From assembly GCA_011052255.1 (NCBI GenBank), contig DRJJ01000298.1, forward strand, positions 1-27,555: a stretch of 27,555 bases of DNA, in the 5' to 3' direction. A program made the position numbers and the translations under genes. Under the pieces are notes generated by a model. The model saw nothing but the letters and a program-made list of their open reading frames with translations, was not told the DNA's origin and searched no databases. Below are positions 16,252 to 22,741 of the stretch, piece after piece; position 1 is the stretch's first letter, and the number at the start of each line of letters is the position of its first letter. This DNA comes from Gammaproteobacteria bacterium (GTDB lineage: Bacteria > Pseudomonadota > Gammaproteobacteria > DRJJ01).

Positions 16252-17768
16252 TTACCCCCTAACAGTTTTACTACTGTTTCACGATCACTGTACGGCAAGC
16301 GTTGATTACCGATTAACTGATAATCTTCATGACCTTTCCCCGCCACCAAAATCAGGTCATCAACTGACGCCTGTTCAAAAACAGCCTTTATTGCGCTCGC
16401 ACGATCATGAATAACCCGCACCTGCTCAGGACGAACCAGTCCAGACTGGATATCTTTAATGATTAGTTCAGCATCCTCATTGCGTGGATTGTCATCCGTC
16501 AGCGTGACATGATCAGCCAGTTGTTCGGCTACCGCTGCCATCATCGAACGCTTGCCACGATCACGGTCGCCACCGCAGCCAAACACACACCACAATTTAC
16601 CTGTAATATGTTCACGTGCGGCTTCCAGCGCTACCCGCAATGCGTCGGGGGTGTGCGCATAGTCAACCACTAGCAGAGGTTTACCCGCTGCACTGAAACG
16701 CTCCATTCGACCTGCCACTGCCTGCACGTTTGCCAAACGTTTGACCAACACCTCAAGCGTATAACCCAGGCTAAGCAATACCGCTATTACTGCCAGCAGG
16801 TTGCTGGCGTTAAATCGGCCCAGCAACTTGCTGCTTATCTCTGCCTGGCCCATATGGGTGTCGATATGAAAAGCCAAACCATCAGCACTGGTGCGCAACG
16901 CACTACCCGAAACAAAAAATTCTGTTGCCTTGCTGATATCAGCACCAAAGCCATAACCCAGGCAAGGTACATCCTGCTTGCTTAACAATGCACGACCAAA
17001 GGCATCATCCAGATTCAGGATGCGCCATGACAATCCGGGCCAGTCAAACAGAATCTGTTTGGCCGCAGCATAAGCTGACTCGTTAGTATGATAATCAAGA
17101 TGATCTCGACTGAGATTGGTTAATACCGCCATCGTGAAATTCATACCATTGACACGCCCCTGGTCCAGACCATGTGATGAAACCTCCATCACCACATGCT
17201 GCACACTGGCCTGTAACATCTGCGCCAGTTGCGACTGCAGGGTAATCGCATCAGGCGTGGTATGACTGGCTGTCTGCAATCTTCCGTATATGCCGTAGCC
17301 AAGCGTTCCGATAACACCACATTGGTCATGATCAGCACTCAATACCTGGGCAAGATAGTGGCTGCAGGATGTTTTGCCATTGGTACCGGTAATACCAATC
17401 ACATTCATTTGCTGCGAAGGGTGCCCATAAAAGCGGTCGGCAATAACGCCGACCTTGTGTTGCAAATTGCTGACTGCGACAGTGGGTAGCTGTCGGGTTA
17501 TCGAACCCGGACCATTCGGGTAACGTTTGTCTGGCTCCCAGGCTACGGCAACTGCACCAGCCGACACGGCATCCTCAATATAATCCAGCCCATGTTGTTG
17601 TTCACCCGCGCAGGCCAGATACAGGCTACCCGGTTGTACGGTACGACTGTCTGACGACAGGCCAATGACATCCTCAGCTATGTCTGGCAGGGCGCCTCGA
17701 TCATCATCCATCAAGCCATCCAGCAGGCTAGTGAGTGTTCGCTGCTGTCTGTTCTGTATCTGGCTCAT
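16245..17768 (-). CDS. murE: UDP-MurNAc-L-alanyl-D-glutamate--2,6-diaminopimelate ligase
   Basis: MurE adds the third amino acid of the stem peptide. The 507 residues contain the ATP loop GITGTNGKTSCSHYL (125-139), HTTPDAITLQ, MEVSSHGLDQGRV, the lysine in AAKQILF (K237, probably carbamylated), and VDYAHTPDAL. The motif DNPR at 426-429 indicates meso-diaminopimelate rather than lysine, as expected for a Gram-negative wall. The start overlaps the ftsI stop as ATGA; the end overlaps murF. Slightly longer than E. coli MurE (495). Confidence 0.97.
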   Translation of the reverse strand: MSQIQNRQQRTLTSLLDGLMDDDRGALPDIAEDVIGLSSDSRTVQPGSLYLACAGEQQHGLDYIEDAVSAGAVAVAWEPDKRYPNGPGSITRQLPTVAVSNLQHKVGVIADRFYGHPSQQMNVIGITGTNGKTSCSHYLAQVLSADHDQCGVIGTLGYGIYGRLQTASHTTPDAITLQSQLAQMLQASVQHVVMEVSSHGLDQGRVNGMNFTMAVLTNLSRDHLDYHTNESAYAAAKQILFDWPGLSWRILNLDDAFGRALLSKQDVPCLGYGFGADISKATEFFVSGSALRTSADGLAFHIDTHMGQAEISSKLLGRFNASNLLAVIAVLLSLGYTLEVLVKRLANVQAVAGRMERFSAAGKPLLVVDYAHTPDALRVALEAAREHITGKLWCVFGCGGDRDRGKRSMMAAVAEQLADHVTLTDDNPRNEDAELIIKDIQSGLVRPEQVRVIHDRASAIKAVFEQASVDDLILVAGKGHEDYQLIGNQRLPYSDRETVVKLLGGKC

Positions 17769-19477
17769 CCGTGATGCGCCTCGCCACTACGTCGGGTTTC
17801 CAGTACCGGCAATTGATCCGGCGGCACATTCAGCAAACGTAGTGCACCGGACATAATGCGCGAGAAGACGGGTGCCGCTACCAGGCCACCAAAGTGATCT
17901 TTACCTCCGGGTTCGTCTATCATGACAACTGCAACCAGGCGCGGATTGTTTGCCGGCGCCATACCGGCAAATAACGACACGTAACGATTATCTGCATAAC
18001 CGCCAGCGGTGGACTTATGTACCGTACCGGTTTTGCCCGCAACACTGTAACCTTCAACTCGGGCCTTGCGCCCGGTGCCTTCCGGACCCAGCACGGTTTC
18101 AAGCATGGCGCGTACTGAACGCGCAATCTCAGGCTTGATAACCTGCTCTCCCCGGGGAGCCTGGTCGAGCTTCAATAGTGACACCGGGTATTTCACCCCG
18201 TCTGCCGCCAACACGGCATAGGCACTGGCCAGCTGCAGGGTGGTCACAGACATGCCATAACCGAACGACAGAGTGGCCTGCTGAAACTGCCGCCAGCGAC
18301 TGTACCCCGGTAACACACCAGAGGCCTCGCCCGGGAACAGGCTGCCGGTAGTCTGGCCAATACCCACACGCTGGAAAACTGACCACATCTGATCAGATTT
18401 AAGCGATAAAGCAATTTTACTGGCGCCCACATTGCTGGACTTGGTCAGCACGTGCGAAACATCCAGCATGCCGTAGTTATGCATGTCACGTACCATGTTT
18501 CTGCCAACCTTTAAACGACCCGGGGTAGTATTGATACGTGTCGTTGATTTGTATTGTCCGCTTTCCAGAGCGGCTACTATCGTAAAGGGTTTGATGGTTG
18601 ATCCAGGCTCGAATACATCGGTAACCGTGCGGTTGCGATAACGCGCCTTGCCACCACGCTTGCTGCGATTGGGATTGAACGATGGCTGATTGACCATGGC
18701 CAGTACTTCACCGGTTTTAACATCCAGTAACACGATAGAACCGGATCGTGCCTTGTTTCGTTTTACTGCCGCCTTGAGCTCACGATAGGCCAGGTATTGC
18801 AAGCGACGATCAATACTGAGCACCAGATCTTTACCTGGCTGCATGCGACTGATACTTTCAACATTTTCGACCAGTTGCCCGCGCCCGGCTCGTATCACAC
18901 GTTTACTACCCGCCGTACCGCTCAACTGTTCATCGTAGGCTAGCTCAATACCTTCCTGACCCACATCATCAATATTGGTAAAGCCTACCAGATGTGAAGC
19001 CACTTCACCGCCAGGGTAATAACGACGGTACTCGCGTTGAGAGTAGATACCAGGCAACTCTGCCTGACGAATTTTTTCTGCCACATCCGGGTTGATATGG
19101 CGCTTGATATAAACAAATTCACGCTGGCCGTGACGTGCAATCAACCGGTTTATCCGATCGACCCGTATTTTTAATATACCAGCGAGTTTGGCAATACTGC
19201 CGCGCTCTGCTATCAGTTCCTGCGGGTTGGCCCAAACCGATACAACGGGCGTACTGATAGCCAGCGGCTCACCGTCACGATCGGTAATCTTGCCCCGATG
19301 AGCCGCGACCTTTACCACGCGCAGGTGACGCGAGTCACCCTGATTTTTCAAAAAATCACGCTGCACGACATGCAGATCAACCGCGCGCCAGGACAACAAC
19401 GCTGCAAACGATACCACCAGCCCCAGCAACAGGAACCGGCGCATCCTGAACGGCGTTGTTTTGCTATTGTCATTCAT
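17765..19477 (-). CDS. ftsI: Septal peptidoglycan transpeptidase FtsI (PBP3)
   Basis: FtsI is the class B penicillin-binding protein that crosslinks septal peptidoglycan and is a target of beta-lactams. The 570 residues have a short cytoplasmic tail, one membrane segment (about 13-32), the dimerisation or pedestal domain (HRGKITDRDGEPLA near 60), and a transpeptidase domain with all three active-site motifs: S293-T-I-K296, S347-S-N349 and K482-T-G-T. The C-terminus ends after the last core strands with a short tail. The start overlaps the ftsL stop as ATGA, and the end overlaps murE likewise. Identification is certain. Confidence 0.98.
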   Translation of the reverse strand: MNDNSKTTPFRMRRFLLLGLVVSFAALLSWRAVDLHVVQRDFLKNQGDSRHLRVVKVAAHRGKITDRDGEPLAISTPVVSVWANPQELIAERGSIAKLAGILKIRVDRINRLIARHGQREFVYIKRHINPDVAEKIRQAELPGIYSQREYRRYYPGGEVASHLVGFTNIDDVGQEGIELAYDEQLSGTAGSKRVIRAGRGQLVENVESISRMQPGKDLVLSIDRRLQYLAYRELKAAVKRNKARSGSIVLLDVKTGEVLAMVNQPSFNPNRSKRGGKARYRNRTVTDVFEPGSTIKPFTIVAALESGQYKSTTRINTTPGRLKVGRNMVRDMHNYGMLDVSHVLTKSSNVGASKIALSLKSDQMWSVFQRVGIGQTTGSLFPGEASGVLPGYSRWRQFQQATLSFGYGMSVTTLQLASAYAVLAADGVKYPVSLLKLDQAPRGEQVIKPEIARSVRAMLETVLGPEGTGRKARVEGYSVAGKTGTVHKSTAGGYADNRYVSLFAGMAPANNPRLVAVVMIDEPGGKDHFGGLVAAPVFSRIMSGALRLLNVPPDQLPVLETRRSGEAHHG

Positions 19478-19773
19478 GGTCTGATTATCACAATCTCGCT
19501 GGCCTGTGGTATATGCATTTCCAGTTTTCCGGATGCCGCACCTTCAATACGAGCATGGGTAGACCAGGAGCTTTGCTCCAGCTGTAGTTGCCCCCATTCA
19601 GTTTCAACCTCATCCTGTACCCGATTCAGTTTTTGCAACTCGGCAAACAGCACGCGACTTTTGTGTCGGGCGTTAACCACCGATACAGCCGTTGCGACAA
19701 CCGAAACGATCAATACCAGCAATAACACATGCAACCACGACCATGTCTGATTTCGAATCTCTGTCGCTTCCAT
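19474..19773 (-). CDS. ftsL: Cell division protein FtsL
   Basis: FtsL is a small bitopic protein that forms a complex with FtsB and FtsQ and helps activate FtsWI. The 99 residues have a short polar N-terminus, one membrane segment (about 13-34), and then a heptad-rich stretch (about 38-68) expected to form a coiled coil. Sequence is poorly conserved in this family, so the call rests mainly on length, topology and its fixed position between rsmH and ftsI. The ATG overlaps the rsmH stop as TAATG; the TGA overlaps the ftsI start as ATGA. Confidence 0.93.
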   Translation of the reverse strand: MEATEIRNQTWSWLHVLLLVLIVSVVATAVSVVNARHKSRVLFAELQKLNRVQDEVETEWGQLQLEQSSWSTHARIEGAASGKLEMHIPQASEIVIIRP

Positions 19774-20717
19774 TAAATTCGCTCCGCAATACGCATCACT
19801 GCACTACGTGATCGCGGGTTGTTTTGTATTTCAGTTTCACCGGGGAATACTGGCTTACCCACCAGTCGTAAACGACAATCTGTTGGTCCACCGGTAACCG
19901 GCAAATCCAGCGGCAGCTCAGTACCCTTTGCCTCGGCACGCATGAATCGTTTGACGATACGGTCTTCCAGAGAATGAAAACTGATCACCACCAGCCGTCC
20001 TCCGGGACGCATGACATCTACGATGTGGAGCAGTCCTTCTTCCAGATCTTCAAGTTCACGGTTGACATAAATCCGTATGGCCTGGAAAACCCGGGTAGCA
20101 GGATGTTTTTTACGTTCCTTACCCGGCACCGTTGCTGATACCAGTTCAGCCAGTTGACTGGTGGTTGTAATGGGACATTCATCACGCTGCGCACAAATAG
20201 CACGTGCAACGCGTCGACTGTGACGCTCTTCACCATAGCGCCAGAACACCTGGGCCAGCTCACGCGCATCTGCCCTGGCCAGCCAGTCGGCCGCACTAAC
20301 ACCGGCATCAGGATCCATGCGCATATCCAGTGGCCCGTCACGAAGAAAACTGAAGCCACGCCCGGCATCATCAAGCTGAGGGGACGACACGCCAAGGTCC
20401 AGCAATACCCCGTCGACCTTTCCTGCTACCCCGATCTGCCTTGCCAAATCACCCAGCATGGCGAAACTACCTCGCTCAATTTGAAAACACCCGTCATGTC
20501 CAAATTTGTCCTGTGCGTACGCTACGGCATCAGGATCTTTATCGATTGCAATTAAACGGCCATCAGGCCCCAGTCGATCCAGTATCGCTGCGGCATGTCC
20601 GCCGCGACCAAACGTGCCATCTATGTAAGTACCGTTCTCGGTTATCTGTAATGCGTCAACAGCTTCACTAAACAGTACCGGTTTGTGTTGCGGTTCATCC
20701 TGCATGGCAGCGGCCAT
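19773..20717 (-). CDS. rsmH: 16S rRNA (cytosine-1402-N4)-methyltransferase RsmH
   Basis: RsmH (formerly MraW) methylates N4 of C1402 in 16S rRNA, using SAM. The 314 residues show HKPVLFSEAVDAL at the N-terminus, the SAM-binding IDGTFGRGGHA (32-42), IDKDPDAVAYA, LLDLGVSSPQLDD, GPLDMRMD, HPATRVFQAIRIYVN and the late motif VISFHSLEDRIVKRF, all RsmH signatures. The ATG overlaps the mraZ stop as TAATG, and the stop overlaps ftsL the same way. Second gene of the dcw cluster as usual. Confidence 0.98.
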   Translation of the reverse strand: MAAAMQDEPQHKPVLFSEAVDALQITENGTYIDGTFGRGGHAAAILDRLGPDGRLIAIDKDPDAVAYAQDKFGHDGCFQIERGSFAMLGDLARQIGVAGKVDGVLLDLGVSSPQLDDAGRGFSFLRDGPLDMRMDPDAGVSAADWLARADARELAQVFWRYGEERHSRRVARAICAQRDECPITTTSQLAELVSATVPGKERKKHPATRVFQAIRIYVNRELEDLEEGLLHIVDVMRPGGRLVVISFHSLEDRIVKRFMRAEAKGTELPLDLPVTGGPTDCRLRLVGKPVFPGETEIQNNPRSRSAVMRIAERI

Positions 20718-21172
20718 TACAGGGACAGCGATTCCAGCTCTGGGGGCATATCGCCCTGCTCCAGATCGCCTTCAGCAAACCAGTCTTCACAATTATTATT
20801 CCAGCGCTGCTCATCCCAGAGCTCAAAGCGGTTACCCTGACCAATCAACACTGCGCGCTTGTCGAGCGTGGCAAAACTCCGCAGGGGTGGAGCCACCAGC
20901 AACCGCCCCTGACCATCCATGTCCACTTCGGTTGCATAACCGACCAGCAACCGCTGCAAGCTGCGCGCCTGCTTGTTATAGCTGGGCAGACGCATTATCT
21001 TGCGTTCAAGCTCCTGCCAGTCAGGAAAGGGATAAATCATCAGACAATGATCGCGGTCCACCGTCAGCACCAGCTTGCTCTCTGCCTGCTCCTGCAAGGC
21101 CGAGCGATACCGTGTCGGCATCGCAAACCGACCCTTGGCATCCAGGTTGATGATGTTTACCCCACGAAACAA
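20717..21172 (-). CDS. mraZ: Transcriptional regulator MraZ
   Basis: MraZ is the first dcw gene and a DNA-binding repressor of its own operon. The 151 residues have two SpoVT/AbrB-like halves, each with the conserved D-x-x-G-R: NLDAKGRFAMPTRYR (9-23) and VDMDGQGRLLVAPPLR later. The start is a TTG, not ATG. It gives FRGVNIINL exactly where family members begin MFRG, and AGGGAG stands 8 bases upstream. The rare start may keep levels low. In front of the gene are four direct repeats that fit its operator, so autoregulation is likely. Confidence 0.96.
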   Translation of the reverse strand: MFRGVNIINLDAKGRFAMPTRYRSALQEQAESKLVLTVDRDHCLMIYPFPDWQELERKIMRLPSYNKQARSLQRLLVGYATEVDMDGQGRLLVAPPLRSFATLDKRAVLIGQGNRFELWDEQRWNNNCEDWFAEGDLEQGDMPPELESLSL

Positions 21173-21197
21173 ATGCTTGACTCCCTTGAAGTAGAAT

Positions 21198-21232
21198 TTC
21201 CACTAAATTCCACAATTACCCATTTATATCCA
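21198..21232 (-). promoter_or_regulatory. MraZ operator: four direct repeats at 10-base spacing
   Basis: On the minus strand the 5-base units TGGAT (21228-21232), TGGGT (21218-21222), TGGAA (21208-21212) and TGGAA (21198-21202) recur every 10 bases with 5-base spacers. E. coli MraZ binds TGGGN repeats with the same spacing in front of mraZ. Here the array lies between the probable promoter and the ribosome binding site. Four units are present and three deviate from TGGG to TGGA. Confidence 0.75.
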
Positions 21233-21242
21233 CTAATATGCA

Positions 21243-21271
21243 ATATTGGTAGTCAGAGCAACAAAAGTCAA
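21243..21271 (-). promoter_or_regulatory. Probable promoter of the dcw cluster (upstream of mraZ)
   Basis: On the minus strand TTGACT (21266-21271, 5 of 6 bases) is followed after 17 bases by CAATAT (21243-21248, 3 of 6). The inferred start would fall just upstream of the MraZ repeats, so MraZ binding would cover the early transcribed region. The -35 is good, the -10 weak. Confidence 0.45.
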
Positions 21272-21532
21272 GTAAATGGAACCCAAAGAATCACTAAAGA
21301 GTGCTTTTGTCACAATGACTTAGCGCCATTTTTGGCATAAATTGATGAGGTGGTAAAATATGTAGAAACTATAAATCAGTGACTTACAGAATGTAGTTAC
21401 AGTGCTACTTCAAGACCGCTACAGGGTTATTTCAAGAACAATTTTTTTTAGAATAAATTGAACAAGAGTGTAAAAACAGATATCAGGGGATCAAAATACT
21501 AAGGAGTACGATTTTAAAATGAAGCTAAAAGT
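21272..21532. other. Intergenic region between rnpB and the mraZ promoter
   Basis: This AT-rich stretch contains no convincing ORF. It holds a run of T (about 21443-21450) inside imperfect repeats of TTGTTC/AATT, which could help end rnpB transcripts, but I could not form a strong hairpin. Short ORFs here lack ribosome binding sites. Confidence 0.4.
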
Positions 21533-21894
21533 GGTGGGAGTTGGCCGATAAGCCGGGTTCTGTCGCGTGCAATCATTCATCTGGAATGTACGTCACCGCA
21601 CAACTCAAGCAACCTACCCGGGAACAATGCGGGCCGCATTATAAGTCCCCCTATTTGGTCTTGCTCCAGGTGGGGTTTACCCTGCCACTACTGTTACCAG
21701 CAGCGCGGTGCGCTCTTACCGCACCATTTCACCCTTACCTGCGAGGCAGGCGGTATATTTTCTGTGGCACTGGCCGTGGACTCACGCCCCCCAGGCGTTA
21801 CCTGGCACCTTGCCCTGTGGAGCCCGGACTTTCCTCCCTGAGATCAATTGGTTACCCATTTAGTCTCAGCGCGATTGCATAGCCAGCTCCCACC
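21533..21894 (-). ncRNA. rnpB: RNase P RNA (type A)
   Basis: This is the catalytic RNA of RNase P, which trims tRNA 5' ends. On the minus strand the conserved 5' core GAGGAAAGTCCGGGCTCC lies at about 21819-21837 and the 3' core ACAGAACCCGGCTTATCGG at about 21544-21562. Between them are GGTAACGCCTGGGGGG, GGTGCGGTAAGAGCGCACC and GGAGCAAGACCAAATAGGG, all familiar from E. coli rnpB. The two ends pair: GGTGGGAGCTGGC at the 5' end and GCCAACTCCCACC at the 3' end form P1 with a single mismatch. The length of about 362 bases is normal for a type A RNA. It lies upstream of mraZ on the same strand. Confidence 0.97.
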
Positions 21895-21901
21895 GCCTGT
21901 C

Positions 21902-21910
21902 ATTATAACA
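21902..21910 (-). promoter_or_regulatory. Extended -10 promoter of rnpB
   Basis: On the minus strand TGTTATAAT is a perfect -10 box with an upstream TG (extended -10), 7 bases before the 5' end of P1. The position of a -35 box (about 21925-21930, CAGATG) is poor, which the extended -10 would compensate. Confidence 0.7.
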
Positions 21911-21938
21911 CCAGATCAAAAGAACATCTGATGCGATA

Positions 21939-22436
21939 TCATAAATCCTTGATATTGCCTTCTCTGAATGCCGTCACCCAGTACGTGAACCTTCCCAGCG
22001 CCTGATTTATCCGGTGGTCCCGGTTCAGCCAACCTATACATGGGCTTCTGCGTACACCTAGCTCTTTGCGCATCTGACGCAAAACGATATGGGCCGGTTC
22101 GAGCCTTAAGCCTGATCGTAGTGCATCCAGCGCACGGGTGCGGTTACCTTCAAGAACCTCAACCCTTGCCAGGTTTAAAAAAACATCGGCGTGCTGCTGC
22201 TCAAAATGAGCCGCCAAACGACACTGTCTCAAGCCATTTGGGTTGCCCAGCCGCGCATTTACCAATCCGTGGTATGAAGCGTACAATGAAGAATATTCAT
22301 CATCAATTGAATGTTTAATGGCCAGCCGAAAAGCTGCCAGAGCTGCCAGTAGTTCTTCAGCCTTGAGTTGATTCAGGCCTTCCAGAAAATCCGGACACAG
22401 GCCATCTTTGTGGGTATCAAAAATTATTGCTGCCAC
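21939..22436 (-). CDS. TPR-like protein of unknown function
   Basis: The 165-residue product is mostly helical, with paired helices of the tetratricopeptide type, clearest at ADVFLNLARVEVLEGNRTRA followed by LDALRSGLRLEPAH (about 83-116). The C-terminal part LGVRRSPCIGWLNRDHRINQ followed by ALGRF resembles a family of small TPR proteins I have seen in gammaproteobacteria with a RRxP...LxRxNxLN..LG ending. No signal peptide or membrane segment is visible, so it is probably cytoplasmic and acts through protein binding. The start is a GTG with GGAG 8 bases upstream. It ends about 30 bases before the rnpB -10 box, so part of the rnpB promoter region lies close to or within its 3' end. Confidence 0.72.
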   Translation of the reverse strand: MAAIIFDTHKDGLCPDFLEGLNQLKAEELLAALAAFRLAIKHSIDDEYSSLYASYHGLVNARLGNPNGLRQCRLAAHFEQQHADVFLNLARVEVLEGNRTRALDALRSGLRLEPAHIVLRQMRKELGVRRSPCIGWLNRDHRINQALGRFTYWVTAFREGNIKDL

Positions 22437-22741
22437 GATTGCATCTCCATTGCATTGCGAAAGTAAATTTTTACATGATTATGATCGCTAAGACAATGTT
22501 TTTATTAACTCTATTATCTTAATAATAGCATGGAAATAATGATCTTTATGCACTGTTTTCAATGCTTCACAGACCCGGCCTGATGGAAGCTGTCTGGATA
22601 AATCCCGGACAGAAGCTCATCTGTTCGTAACTCACTCCTTGTTGCGCAGTCGCAGTCAGCGGGTTCGGCATCCTGGTCGCATTGCAAAAGGCCGCCCACT
22701 TAGGGCAAGATCACTGTTTTATCTTAACGCAGGAATCAACG
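22437..22741. other. Divergent intergenic region between the TPR gene and recQ
   Basis: The TPR-gene side is AT-rich and includes a perfect small palindrome, CTATTAT-CTTA-ATAATAG (22511-22528). The recQ side is GC-richer and has an imperfect hairpin, CTGTCTGG (22590-22597) with CCGGACAG (22605-22612). I see no clear recQ promoter and no credible gene. Confidence 0.4.
22468..22496 (-). promoter_or_regulatory. Possible promoter of the TPR gene
   Basis: On the minus strand TTGTCT (22491-22496) and TAAAAA (22468-22473) are separated by exactly 17 bases, each matching the sigma-70 boxes at 4 of 6 positions. It lies about 30 bases before the GTG start. The AT-rich setting makes chance matches common. 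Confidence 0.3.

Noticed and set aside
20683..21150. 155-codon plus-strand frame opposite mraZ
   Set aside because: Antisense shadow of mraZ with biased composition and no family match.
22682..22741. recQ start at 22682
   Set aside because: The first 20 residues do not resemble RecQ, and the ATG at 22742 has a ribosome binding site.
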